A stretch of 64,000 bases of DNA from Meloidogyne chitwoodi (taxonomy: Eukaryota > Nematoda > Chromadorea > Rhabditida > Meloidogynidae): positions 1,612,001 through 1,676,000 of the forward strand of contig JACZZP010000011.1 in the NCBI GenBank assembly GCA_015183035.1, read 5' to 3'. The notes beneath the pieces are model-generated. The model was not told the DNA's origin, did no database searches, and saw only the letters and a list, made by a program, of their open reading frames with translations. Shown piece after piece: positions 1 through 10,472 of the stretch. The position numbers and the translations under genes were made by a program. Each line of letters opens with the position of its first letter. The stretch's first letter is position 1.

Positions 1-235
1 ACCTTAATAAACTTAAATTATAAAGTTGAAAAAAACAAATACAAAAACATTTTATTCAAAACAAAATAAATATACAATTAAAGTGATACAATAATAAAAG
101 GTATAAACAAAAGGAAGGTATATATATGTTGTAAATGTATAATAAATATATTAAATAAAAAAATTTCAATACTTCTAATCTTTATCTCTATAACTCGCGT
201 ATGAAAATACGCCTATTTTTCTCAAAAAACTAAGC
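1..235. other. AT-rich flank downstream of the Helitron gene
   Basis: No gene is visible. A perfect 6-bp hairpin with a GAAA loop (GCGTAT/ATACGC, 197-212) lies just past the helicase stop codon. Helitron 3' ends carry such a hairpin, but no CTRR terminus follows at the right distance in the minus-strand sense, so the element end is not called here. Confidence 0.5.
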
Positions 236-3200
236 TCAGTCTCTTTCATCTAAAATTTCTTTATAAACTACATTCTTGACCTTTCGATCACTATTACTAT
301 TATCTAATTTAACTTTTATCATATTCCAAGATCTAGCTCTCGAAAGAGCCACATACAATTGTCCATGTCCGAAGACCTCTTTTCTTAAATCTATTCCAAC
401 TCTCTCAAGGGTTTGTCCCTGAGCTTTATTAATCGTCATAGCAAAAGCTAGCACCAATGGGAATTGGTGTCTATGCAAATCAAACGGGTATTCCTCGGAA
501 CAACAAAGTGTTATTCGAGGTATATACGCAGTTTGACCTGCCTTATCTCCAGTCAGAATCCTACAAACAATTAAGTTTGTATTCATCTCCTCAACTCTCA
601 TTCTTGTCCCATTACAGAGACCTTTTTCTATATTCAAATTTCTAATTAACATAACAACTGCATTTCTCTTTAACTTTAGCTCATGCACTGAAAAACCATT
701 AGGTCTCAGCGCATTCAAATACTCATCTAAATACTCATTAACACGCTGTCGATTTTCATCTTCAGCGTGGTCAATGCTAGTATACAAAATCTCTTTTCCA
801 GGTAACATTTCTAATACTTTAGTATTTATCTCAAATACATCTATATTCTTTGGTGCTAAAATGGCACTATTGGCCATTTCATCAAAATTCTCAGAATCAA
901 TACTATGAGCAAAAATCTCTTCGGCTAAATCACCGAAACTAATACACTCGGATGGTAATATAATGGAATCATTTTCATCATTCCATTTACCATTCCCTAT
1001 TTCTATCAAATCTCTTGCAAATTCTTGCTCTGTTTCCAGAGCTCTCATATTTCTAGATAACTTGTATTTCTTTGAAATACTCCAATACTCGCTTCTCTTA
1101 ATGGTCGAATTGACCACCTCTGATCTCGTGGCATGTTTCTGAATTGGTAGGGTTTGACGAAAGTCACCCGTCCAAAGCATTACTTTACCACCAAATACTA
1201 TATCATTATTCATGATCTCTTTTAACTTTTCATCTAGTGTTCTCAATGCACGCTTATTTATCATAGGCGCTTCATCGCATATGAACACCTCGGTTTCTTT
1301 CAATTCAATCCATGCCTTATTTCTAGGGCCAATGTTCGAATTGCTCATATCTAATGCTAATCCAAATCTATTATGCAAAGTCCTACCGGCAGGCATCAAA
1401 GTAGCTGCCATACCAGTAAAGGCCATAGTACAAATTTTCTTGTTTTCTCCTCTAAGCATATGAACAATTGTATTGTTCACATGGGTCTTACCTGTTCCAC
1501 CTGATCCACTTAAAAAGTAGAACGCAGGCTCAAGAACAGGTCTATTAACTCTATTCATAATCTCATCAACTATTAATCTCTGCTCATCATACATAACATT
1601 ATATGCAGATAAGCCTAATTCTTTTTCTTCTTTAGCATTGAATGCAGCTTCTACATCCTCCGCTAAATCTATTTGTTCCATGGTAGGAAAATCAGCAAGT
1701 GACTTCCCACCCTTTACAATACTAATAGCTATTTCTCTATATGCTTTCGCATATGCTAAATCTACAGAAAAATTTCTAATGAAATCTTCTGCTAAAGAAT
1801 CTCTAAACATCAACCAAAGCTCCTCCGGTTTTGCCGGATTGCAATGGACTAATATCAAAGCAAAAAAATCTCGCAATTTTCTAGGCATCTCAAAACTAAT
1901 TGCCTCTTCCAAGGCTTTTTTCCACTCTTCATCATTTCTAATTAACCCGCGTTCAAGACATGCTTCAGAAAAAGTCGTACAGACCTTAACTAAGCCATCT
2001 GAACGCCTAATAGTCTTGAGCTCTTCATAAGAAGAAGCCCCTCTAACATTCAACAACAAAAGTCGTAGGTGGTACCGCTCTGGTTCTGCCGGTGATACTT
2101 TAACCATTCGACCAATTGCGTTAAAATGTTTCTTACGATCATTCCATATACCTTTACTAAAGCAAAACTTTTCAGGCAACTGATGGTACAGTAAAGCCTT
2201 AGAAGAATCACTTCTCTTATTCAAATCAAAATAAGCTAATAACTCAGAACAATTTTTCGTTCTTTCTAATATCTCTTCCTGGGTCATAGACTCATCAAAA
2301 TAACAAATTTGCTCGCCCTGTAAATGAACAGGCAGGGCCATAATACTATGACTTCTATCATACATAGGAAGTTCTAAAATTCTCCAGACTGCCTCTTGAG
2401 GACAGACATATCTAGCATCTATAAACTCTTTAACTTCATCATGATCATTTCTAGTTTCTAATTCTAATCTTGCTCTATCCGGTGGTTTATGAACATACTT
2501 GTGCAAGTATTTCACCGAACTAATGCTATTAACTTTTTCAAGGTTAATGTGGCATCTAAATACTTTCAATAGATAAGGATTGTGAGGTACAATCCATCTA
2601 TTGTCTAATTCTACTCTGTTTCCAGAGACTAATACTTCTACTTTTCTACCATCATCAGGTCTGGCGTATAACGTCAAACCTTTCTCTAAGACTAATGTCT
2701 TATCTTGAAATGCTTTAGGATAACCCTTAGAGCATTTCCTAATACTTTTTCCATTTTCTATAATCTCTTCCATACATGGAGAGTTTGGATTCAAACTTCC
2801 GCATGGACCATGAATCATAAATCTCTTTACTAAATCAAATAACTCAGTATCTCGTTCTGGTATTCTAGCACTAATACCTCTATTATCAACATCTTCCGAT
2901 GTCAATAACTTATCCTCTTCGGAAAGAGTCAAAAGCAAATGAATATGAGGAAGGCCTCTGCCCTGATTTTCCACAGGATACATCCAGGCTATGACACTTC
3001 CAAATATCCTCATATTTACTATTTGCTGCAAAACAGCCTTTACTTTCAAATAAAACACTCGAACAACCAAATCTGGTCGATCGCTAGATACTTGTTTATC
3101 AAACAAATTATTCTCAATCTCTAACCATCTAGGGTTACATGTCATAGTCAAGAAAAGATCTGGATTTCCAAACCTCCTGACTATGGCCATAGCATCTTGA

Positions 3201-4969
3201 AAATGCTTCTCAACATATCTAGGACTATTTGTCACACTTGGCGGAAGTATTACCTTCCGACCAAGGGGCAAATCTAATTCTCGAGATCTATTTAACATAA
3301 TGTTATCTATATTCTTATATGCCTCAGCACATATCTTTTTCTGATTCATACGAATCCATCTCAATCTATCTCCTTCTATTTTCACATACTCATCTACGCA
3401 ATACTGTTGAAAGAGTTTTCCTCCATATAAAATAGGATTGAACTCATTTCGTATTGCCAAGCTGTAGCATACATACTGCAGCCTAGTAACTCTTCTAGTA
3501 CTATTACTCTGCCTCAGCTCTGGATGCCAACCAAGAGTACCACGCGGATAAAAAAGCGGGTAAGTCATTGGAGTAACCATCGCATCAGCACTATTTAAAA
3601 TCTTTAACTCTTTTCCATGTTGTCTTACGACAACCTTTGCATCTGGTACTTCCCCGTCCGCACCGGGTACATACACAGCTGCAACCTCATTAGCTCTTGG
3701 TACATTGTACCCTAATCTTCTATCTAACTGCCTTCCGGTTTCAAACAAAAGTTTGATCTCAGTTGGCTCTCTATTTTCTAATCTAGCTTTTTCGAATTCA
3801 GAAGATTCCTCTTCCTTCATCATCATATAAGCCTCAGCAAAAGGATTACTCCTTCTAATTATCTCATACACTGTTCTAAGCAATTCAGGATTAACTCCGG
3901 CATTCGCCTTTGTCATTGCCCTCATTGCCTCAGCAGTATCTACGATGAAGATCTGCCCGTAAGCAGGTTCATCGCCTAAATCTGGATTCAATGCCACGTT
4001 TAATTTGTGGTATACTTGACCGTATATACGAAAGCAATACGGTCCTCTTGTGCTAGGATATCTATATCTCAATGGATTCATTGAAGCAAAGGACACGCTA
4101 CTATTCAAATGACGGATATTGCCAAAGAAATTCACGTGCCTTGCATCAAACTTCAAAAACAAATTTCTCAATTCTTCAGGAAAATCCTGCTCAGGTATAT
4201 TCAAATCAACAACCTTACCATGATGGCAACAGTCATTGAATGAATTACCTCTAGTTTTCTCTTCTGCAAAATGCAAAGCACCGCAATGCATGCATTCAAC
4301 ATTCAAATCACTAAGTTTATTCTCAGTTGCTAATTCTAAACAACCTGCTTGGTACTTTTGTACGGCAGGTTGCCCTCGATACTTTTTCTGTCTTATTCTC
4401 TTATCACTAAGTCTTTTTTCTCTTTCTTGGTCAGATTCAAGCGATCTTTTGACCGCCATCCTCTGTCTATTTTTCTCGAGTCTAAGATTTCTAAAATTCT
4501 CATTCTCTTCAGATCGCAGAGACTGCTGTCTCGCTTTCTGACTAATTAATCTATTATTTCTAATATTCTCTTTCTCTTCAGATCGCAGAGACTGCTGTCT
4601 CGCTTTCTGACTAATTAATCTAGCATTTCTAAGATTCTCGTTCTCTTCAGATCGCAGAGACTGCTGTCTCGCTTTCTGACTAATTAATCTAAGATTTCTA
4701 ATATTCTCATTCTCTTCAGATCGCAGAGACTGCTGTCTCGCTTTCTGACTAATTAATCTAACATTTCTAGTATTCTCATCCTCAAGGGATCTCAGAGACT
4801 GATGTCTCTCTCTATCACTATTTAATCTAACATTTCTAATATGCTCAGGTTCCTCAGCACGACTCTTCCTTTTTCTTCTGGCATCACTGGAGCAGCAGAG
4901 TTCGTCGGCGTCATTGGAGCAGCAAGGTTCGCCGATTTCATTGGAACAGCAAGGTTCGTCGGCGTCCAT
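236..4969 (-). CDS. Helitron Rep/helicase transposase, intact
   Basis: Single-exon protein that would nick, unwind and copy a rolling-circle (Helitron) transposon. The frame is open from 5041, but that first codon is TTG; the first ATG is at 4969 (residue 25 of the open frame), about 80 bases behind a minus-strand TATA box, so I start there (1577 aa). Numbering from 5041, the order is: a basic repeat region (about 90-215), a Cys/His cluster near 265-290, a Helitron-like N domain, the HUH nickase motif GLPHIHLLL near 697, the tyrosine motif KYLHKYVHK near 847, a PIF1-type SF1 helicase with Walker A SGSGGTGKTH near 1182, Walker B ICDEAP near 1255, and motif VI VALSRARSW near 1570. No stop or frameshift interrupts it, which suggests recent activity. 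The outer ends of the element are not identified. Confidence 0.96.
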   Translation of the reverse strand: MDADEPCCSNEIGEPCCSNDADELCCSSDARRKRKSRAEEPEHIRNVRLNSDRERHQSLRSLEDENTRNVRLISQKARQQSLRSEENENIRNLRLISQKARQQSLRSEENENLRNARLISQKARQQSLRSEEKENIRNNRLISQKARQQSLRSEENENFRNLRLEKNRQRMAVKRSLESDQEREKRLSDKRIRQKKYRGQPAVQKYQAGCLELATENKLSDLNVECMHCGALHFAEEKTRGNSFNDCCHHGKVVDLNIPEQDFPEELRNLFLKFDARHVNFFGNIRHLNSSVSFASMNPLRYRYPSTRGPYCFRIYGQVYHKLNVALNPDLGDEPAYGQIFIVDTAEAMRAMTKANAGVNPELLRTVYEIIRRSNPFAEAYMMMKEEESSEFEKARLENREPTEIKLLFETGRQLDRRLGYNVPRANEVAAVYVPGADGEVPDAKVVVRQHGKELKILNSADAMVTPMTYPLFYPRGTLGWHPELRQSNSTRRVTRLQYVCYSLAIRNEFNPILYGGKLFQQYCVDEYVKIEGDRLRWIRMNQKKICAEAYKNIDNIMLNRSRELDLPLGRKVILPPSVTNSPRYVEKHFQDAMAIVRRFGNPDLFLTMTCNPRWLEIENNLFDKQVSSDRPDLVVRVFYLKVKAVLQQIVNMRIFGSVIAWMYPVENQGRGLPHIHLLLTLSEEDKLLTSEDVDNRGISARIPERDTELFDLVKRFMIHGPCGSLNPNSPCMEEIIENGKSIRKCSKGYPKAFQDKTLVLEKGLTLYARPDDGRKVEVLVSGNRVELDNRWIVPHNPYLLKVFRCHINLEKVNSISSVKYLHKYVHKPPDRARLELETRNDHDEVKEFIDARYVCPQEAVWRILELPMYDRSHSIMALPVHLQGEQICYFDESMTQEEILERTKNCSELLAYFDLNKRSDSSKALLYHQLPEKFCFSKGIWNDRKKHFNAIGRMVKVSPAEPERYHLRLLLLNVRGASSYEELKTIRRSDGLVKVCTTFSEACLERGLIRNDEEWKKALEEAISFEMPRKLRDFFALILVHCNPAKPEELWLMFRDSLAEDFIRNFSVDLAYAKAYREIAISIVKGGKSLADFPTMEQIDLAEDVEAAFNAKEEKELGLSAYNVMYDEQRLIVDEIMNRVNRPVLEPAFYFLSGSGGTGKTHVNNTIVHMLRGENKKICTMAFTGMAATLMPAGRTLHNRFGLALDMSNSNIGPRNKAWIELKETEVFICDEAPMINKRALRTLDEKLKEIMNNDIVFGGKVMLWTGDFRQTLPIQKHATRSEVVNSTIKRSEYWSISKKYKLSRNMRALETEQEFARDLIEIGNGKWNDENDSIILPSECISFGDLAEEIFAHSIDSENFDEMANSAILAPKNIDVFEINTKVLEMLPGKEILYTSIDHAEDENRQRVNEYLDEYLNALRPNGFSVHELKLKRNAVVMLIRNLNIEKGLCNGTRMRVEEMNTNLIVCRILTGDKAGQTAYIPRITLCCSEEYPFDLHRHQFPLVLAFAMTINKAQGQTLERVGIDLRKEVFGHGQLYVALSRARSWNMIKVKLDNSNSDRKVKNVVYKEILDERD
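4495..4800 (-). repeat. 69-bp coding repeats in the Helitron N-terminus
   Basis: Four nearly identical 69-bp units (marker AGATCGCAG at 4511, 4580, 4649 and 4718) plus a decayed fifth encode the 23-residue unit IRNLRLISQKARQQSLRSEE with flanking Asn/Glu. The period is a multiple of three, so the frame is kept. The units are basic and probably helical. Near identity suggests recent expansion. Confidence 0.9.
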
Positions 4970-5050
4970 ATTAAAGCAATCCAGCAAAGAGCGTTGTTTA
5001 TGTTTGTAGTGTTGAAATGTAGTTGCGTTAAGACTGATCAAAATATAGGG

Positions 5051-5058
5051 TTTTTATA
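5051..5058 (-). promoter_or_regulatory. TATA box of the Helitron gene (candidate)
   Basis: On the minus strand the sequence reads ACTATAAAAACCC, placed 82-89 bases before the ATG at 4969, a plausible core promoter distance. The same 13-base string occurs on the plus strand at about 5213-5225, and its first twelve bases recur at about 62290. Confidence 0.45.
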
Positions 5059-5061
5059 GTA

Positions 5062-5285
5062 TCCAAGTTCTAAGTTTATTTTCAAGTTTTAATTTCAAGT
5101 TTATATTCAAGTTTTAAGTTCAAGTTTATTTTAAAGTTTTAAGTTCAAGTTTGTTTTCAAGTTTTAAATTTAAACTTAAGCCCTATTCAAGTTTATTTTC
5201 AAGTTGCAACTTTACTATAAAAACCCCCCATTTTCACTTCCCCCAATCATTTGTCTATAAAAGGACAGACAAACAAACAAACAAA
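5062..5285. repeat. TTCAAGTTTTA repeats and plus-strand double-TATA block
   Basis: 5062-5210 is a degenerate run of TTCAAGTTTTA-like words. It is flanked by inverted copies of ACTATAAAAACCC (minus at about 5050-5062, plus at about 5213-5225). Beyond lies TTGTCTATAAAAGGACA followed by (ACAA)n at 5251-5285. The second block is almost the same as 62301-62335. No plus-strand gene follows it here before the convergent LITAF gene, so its role is unknown. Confidence 0.5.
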
Positions 5286-5386
5286 CACACACACTTTTCT
5301 CAATTATATAATTAGATTTTATTTAACATTTTAACAATACAATTTCATCTCGCAATATAGTTACTAAATAATTAGATACATAAGGC

Positions 5387-6046
5387 CTACATATTATACT
5401 CAATACTTTTATCATCGTCTTTTTCATATTTATTTACATGAAATGTTGGCTTTAAATTGATATTGATGTTTTGTGGAGATGTCGGAGTCGGTGAAGGTGT
5501 TGGAGTAGGTGGAGGTGCTGGAGGTCGATCACAAAGCAAACTCCGTTCATATGTACCAATATAAGTGTTGCATTTACTACAACGGTGTTCAACATCTTTA
5601 CAGGCTTTGGTACAGAATGGAATAAGACAACATCCACAAAAACAACTAAAAATATTAAATATACATTTTTAATTTTTAAATATAAAAAGAATACCAGCAA
5701 AATAAGAGCATAAAGGCCAACACACAAGCCATAGTACCAGGTACATATTTAAGTTTTGAACGAACTTGTTGGTCACACGAAGGGCAATAAACCTATAAAT
5801 TTGTGATTTTTTTGTTTTTAATGTGTTAACACGGATAAAAAATATACAATTAAAATATTTGTAAAAATAAAAATTTACCTCCTGTGGAAATGCCCTAAGA
5901 AAAACAACCGGACTTTCTGGAACCGAATAAGGTGAATTCAATATCTGAGGCTGTTCTTGATGTGTAGAACTTGTTTGAGATTCTTGCGTGTTGGCTGTAT
6001 TGAGGCTTTTAGATTGACTTTGTTTATTATTGTTGCCTTTCTTCAT
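5387..6046 (-). CDS. LITAF-domain membrane protein, proline-rich tail (L0)
   Basis: Exons 6046-5879, 5792-5695 and 5645-5387 join to 174 aa. Members of this family insert a hydrophobic hairpin into the cytoplasmic face of late endosomal or lysosomal membranes and bind zinc through CxxC and HxCxxC motifs. Here exon 2 opens with YCPSC and exon 3 holds the hydrophobic Cys-rich stretch CFCGCCLIPFCTKACKD and then the second knuckle HRCSKCNTYIGTY. The N-terminus is rich in Gln, Ser and Thr; the C-terminus adds a PPAPPPTPTPSPTPT tract absent from the 45-58 kb paralogues. It is transcribed away from the proline-rich gene at 7016, and the two may share the 970-bp spacer as a promoter region. Family assignment is firm; the cellular role is inferred. 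Confidence 0.87.
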
Positions 6047-7015
6047 TTCGTTAGATGATGTTATAAAAACTTTGGAGACTCACAATGCTTTAAGAATTTA
6101 ATTTAGCTTTTATACTAAATCACAAACATGTTTTATTGTTGACTTCAGAAAAACATTGATTTACTTACATTACATTTACTTTTAAACTTTTTCTAAACAA
6201 AAATAAAATAAATTTGCTTCTTATAATAAATTACAAAAAATTTAATTTAAAATTTTAATATTTTTCTAAATGTTTTTGCCTTATTTTATTTAAAAAATTT
6301 AATTTCAAAATTTTAATAAAAATCAATGTCTACATTTATTTACATTTTACAGTTAGCAATATTTTGATTAACAAAATATTTCTCTGTGTAAAAGTACATT
6401 TCATTTCTTCTTTAGCTAAATATTATTTATGTACATTTTTTTGTTTTGCCATTTATTTTTTAAAATTTACTTTAAAATTTTTATTTGCGTATTATGAAAT
6501 AATTTTATTAAAATAACTTCTCTAGAAAATGCCAAAAATTAAAAATACTAGCGATATACACCTTAAATAATAATTCATTTTAATTCAAATTTTTTAAGTG
6601 ACGGCATTCAGTTTTCCAATACCTTTAAAAACAATCCTTCAGAACAAAAATCGCGGCAATCCTAGCTGAATAAATTTTAATTTTTTTTAAACTTATAGGC
6701 AATCGCATAACTTTTCTTGATTCTTTCCCCAATTCAATAATAATGCACTATAATATTCAATATCATAAGACCCTTCTATTAATGACCAATCACAAGTAAA
6801 GCCATATGCCAGTCACATCTCAACTATCATAAGGCCTTCTTTATATTGACAAAATCCTCTATCTTTTTTCTAATAAAGAAGAAAAGGGCAAGTAAATAAA
6901 AAAAGTCACGCATCTAACCTCGTGTCTTTCATTCACATGTCTACCGCCTGATTTTTCATCTGAGACATTTGTTTCCATTAAACTCCGCCTATAATTCTAT
7001 TCATTCCTTCTAAAA
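6047..7015. other. divergent intergenic region, AT-rich
   Basis: Spacer between the LITAF gene (minus) and the proline-rich gene (plus). I see no conserved reading frame or repeat. Long A/T runs dominate. It probably holds both promoters. Confidence 0.5.
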
Positions 7016-7758
7016 ATGCAATTGTCTGGTAACTCAAACGGAGCTTATAAAAGAAAGATTGGACGTCGTACCCGTCATAACAATCGAAGCGAGGTTGAAC
7101 AGCCCTTCCTCCTCTTACCAAATTTGAATCGAATATCCAAAGTCTCAAGACGTTCATTAACTAGTGCTTTAATTATGGCTATCAAAATTGGAGCTTTCAT
7201 TGGAGCTTTTGCGATTCTCTTTTCGCTTGTTAGAGGTAGAAAACAAAATTTATAAAAGAAAGTATTTTTACTAATATTTAATATTAAAATTCCAAAGGAA
7301 ATGCACCGCCTCCAGGAACTCAGCCACCGCCTCCAGCAATTCCAGCTGATCCTGACGTAAGAACTTTTATTTTTTATTTTTCTAAAAGATTTTAATAAAA
7401 ATTTAAATAAACAATTTAATATAATATTTAGGTGGTTAATTGTATTCAAGCTCTTAGTAGTCAACCACCTCCACAACCTCCACCACTTCCACAGGCATGT
7501 GTTGCATGCGGTCCAAAATGTGGTTTTCCACCACTCCCTCCATCTCCTCAAACTCCAATACCGTCTCCAAATATGCTAGATGCCGTAAATATTTATTTTT
7601 ATTCTAATAATAAATTATTTTAGTATTTTATTTTTTTAATTCTAAAAAATTAAGAAAAATGTTAATTATTTATTTTAAAATATATTTAAAAATTTATTTT
7701 TATATTATAGACAACAACACCAGCACCACCACTACCACCACCACCACCATCGGCCTAA
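7016..7758 (+). CDS. small proline-rich single-helix membrane protein
   Basis: Exons 7016-7235, 7298-7356, 7432-7584 and 7711-7758 join to 159 aa. A basic N-terminus (KRKIGRRTRHNNR) is followed by one hydrophobic segment, ALIMAIKIGAFIGAFAILFS, near residues 50-72. After the first intron almost everything is proline-rich (PPPGTQPPPPAIP, PPPQPPPLPQ, LPPPPP), broken by the cysteine motif CVACGPKCG. The basic side should face the cytosol if the helix is an anchor. I do not recognise the family. Poly-proline stretches could bind SH3 or WW domains, but that is general knowledge and not shown here. The TAA stop (7756-7758) is followed at once by the target duplication of a Merlin transposon, so the original 3' UTR is now 2.2 kb away. 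Confidence 0.7.
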
Positions 7759-7766
7759 AAAAGTAA

Positions 7767-9958
7767 GGAAAAACTTGTTCATAGCGCCCAAGCTCCAATT
7801 CGAATGATCTATATGTCATTCGAAAGAGCTCGTCGAGTAGAGTCGAACGACATCAAAAAAAGTTTCCGGTCTCAACTATGACCCGAGATACAGACCCCCA
7901 AAAATCGAAAAACCATAGGGGGGAGTAAGCTCATTTTGAGGTGAAAAATTCGATTATACAAATGATAGCTCATTCAAAAGAGCTTTTCGAGACCTATCGA
8001 ATGAGACCAAAATCGTCTTGATTGAACGATTTTGAACAAAGTTATGAAGGATCGAAGTTTGCTGGAAACACGCCAAACTTGGACCTATTAGGAGTGTTTT
8101 ATGACTTCTTCGTGTGGGAGCTCATCTCTCGTTGGCTTTTTGGTACATACGTCATTCTACGGCGCAAATTACAACAAAATAATTAATTCAGTGAAAATAA
8201 TTTAGGAGCAGCCGCGGTAATCACATAAAGGAGCTTACCCCCTCTATGGTTTTTCAATTTTTGAGGACCTGTATCTCGGCTCAGAAAAATCCGTTCGACT
8301 TGCAAGAAACCAAGACTATATTTTATGCACTAGGAACTAAAAAGCGCAAATAAAGTTACAATTTTTGTTTTAGTAAATCTAAGTTTTCATAAATCTTTTC
8401 TTATTCATTTTCTAGAATTTCAATATCCTCTGTATCCAACTCATCCAATTCAAATTCTACACTTTCTTCACTTGTTCCAGGCTCGATTATTTCACCTTCA
8501 CTATTCGTTCCAGGCTCCTTCGTTTTTGAAAGCTTTCCCGAATAAACAAAGGCAGTCATATTCAAAAATTCTTCAGTTGGATCTACATCTTTGGCCTTCG
8601 CAGATTTTAAAAAAACGTAACGTGCTAAGTTGCCTGGCACATGAACTTTAAGCCTGCCATGCGTTGAAAAAGATTCTTTAGCATGACGCCATGTTGATTC
8701 TATTCGATTCGTGTTTATTTGAGGATTTTCCTTATCAACAAAATTTATTGAGTGATTCACACGGAGATGCTCATATCCTTCTCTTCCCAACTTATCATAC
8801 GCTTTCCAATTATCTGATATGATGGTACTTTGCGGCGCAATCCACTTTTTGATAAGAGGCACTAATGTTTGCGCATCGCTAAAAAGAATAAAAAAACAGT
8901 TATATAAAAGATAATAAATTCTTACCGTTTTTCCACCACTTCAAAAAAGACTTTTCCAGATTCTCTCTCGAATCCGCCAAACACCCAGCATCCTTCAACT
9001 CTATGGCCTCTATAATACTTTCTTCGCCCAAACTTAGACTCGTCAATTTCTACAGTCTTGCCAGGTCCTCCAATTTTACGCGGTTTTTCACAGAAAGCTC
9101 GAAGGCAAACTTCTCGGCAATATGAAGCCCAGTTGACGCATGTACTTGTAGAATCGATTTCCAATTCATGGGAAATATCAATCAATTTATAACCCCTCGC
9201 CCACATATGAACAAATCCAAGCATTTGAAACATAGTTAAATTACTTCCACCTCCAAACCCTTCCGCCTTTCCAAAAAATGTTTCATCTCGAATGCTTTTT
9301 CTTGTGTCACATTGCTTACTTGCAGTTTTAGCATATGGTTGATACTTTGCGCGGCATCTCCATTCAAAACCGTCAACCACCGTTTGATTAGGTCGTATTT
9401 CCATCAGATTTGCACATGTCGGACAAATTTTCTTTTCTGGAACAAGCTTAAAATTTTTCAAAGTTGCGCACAGTTCCTCGGGATTACGCGATACATCGTA
9501 GATTTTAATTAAGTTTACCATTGCAGGCGATATTTTAATATGTAAATGCAAATTATTTATATGCAAACTCGTAGACAGGTTTTAATGAATTATTTATTTA
9601 AAAGACCAAAATAAAGAGTGCAAAAGCGGCAAAATCTTTTAAAATTGACAATTTCGCGGCACTGCGTATCATCTCAATGCAATTGACGTAAGAAAAATAA
9701 ATAAAAAGTACACCACATATAGACGAGCCCAAATGGATCATAACACAAAATAAAAAATTCGCCTCAAAGCAGCCTGGGTAATAACCCAAAAATAGCTTAC
9801 TCCCCCCTATGGTTTTTCGATTTTCAGGGACCCATATCTCGGGACATAGTTGAGACCGGAAACTTTTTTTGATGTCGTTCGACTCTACTCGACGAGCTCT
9901 TTCGAATGACATATAGATCATTCGAATTGGAGCTTGGGCGCTATGAACAAGTTTTACC
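7767..9958 (-). mobile_element. complete autonomous-type Merlin DNA transposon
   Basis: 2192 bp, with long terminal inverted repeats of about 190 bp that begin GG(A/T)AAAACTTGTTCATAG, and a perfect 8-bp target duplication AAAAGTAA at 7759-7766 and 9959-9966. GG ends, 8-9 bp duplications and an ISXO2-type transposase define Merlin. Subterminal sequence carries the palindromic phrase CATTCGAAAGAGCTCGTCG, seen again in many partial copies in this window. The near-perfect inverted repeats, intact duplication and open transposase suggest a young insertion. Confidence 0.95.
8401..9566 (-). CDS. Merlin transposase (ISXO2-like DDE)
   Basis: Exons 9566-8926 and 8878-8401, split by a 47-bp intron, give 372 aa. 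An N-terminal zinc-binding region has CPTC followed by two further cysteines (about residues 49-86). The ISXO2-like catalytic core follows: first acidic residue in VEIDESKFGRRKYYRG, second in STIISDNWKAYDKLG, third in INTNRIESTWRHAKE, with HSINFVDKENPQ between the last two as usual. The acidic C-terminal tail (ELDELDTEDIEILENE) lies outside the core. All three catalytic positions are present, so the enzyme may be functional. It lies wholly inside the element at 7767-9958. Confidence 0.94.
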
Positions 9959-9966
9959 AAAAGTAA

Positions 9967-10472
9967 AAAATGAAGAAAAATCTTTTTTGTGTAAAGAGTG
10001 AAGGTAGAAAAAGCACCCAATTTTCTTTAAAAAACATTCTTTTGTACATTTAAAAAATTAGATCAGAATTATATACAAATACCTCTATAAAAATTCAAAA
10101 TTTTTCAATTTTTTAAACTAAAAAAAAGACTTTTCGTCATTTGAGTACAAAAAACTCGTAACAATTTTCAGTCAACAAATGTACTCTGAAATAATTATTT
10201 CAATTGCTTATTTTTCTGATTATTTAATTCCAAAACATTTTTGCACAATGTGCATTTCTTTAAAATTATTTGTAGATACTTTTTTAATTTTTATTTTATT
10301 TATACTTTTCTTTTATTTTGTATATATTATTTTAGTTATTTTAAAGCTCTTAATATAATTTTTTGTTGAAATTGTTTACTGTGAGAGCTTTAAATATTAT
10401 TCTCGTTTTTTTTTGTGCTTTTTAGAGTAAAATGTGGTATTTTTTTACAAAATGTTTGTGACAAAAAATTTT
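9967..10472. other. AT-rich spacer
   Basis: Sequence that followed the proline-rich gene before the Merlin insertion. No frame, RNA or repeat recognised. Confidence 0.4.

Noticed and set aside
197..212. Helitron 3' terminus
   Set aside because: The hairpin is good, but no CTRR end follows at the expected distance on the minus strand.
457..4541. Plus-strand reading frames opposite the Helitron gene (for example 1638-2030)
   Set aside because: They are antisense shadows of a gene with clear motifs and have no family resemblance.
9598..10020. 140-codon minus-strand frame over the right end of Merlin
   Set aside because: It spans the terminal inverted repeat and host flank; the frame is a by-product of the repeat.
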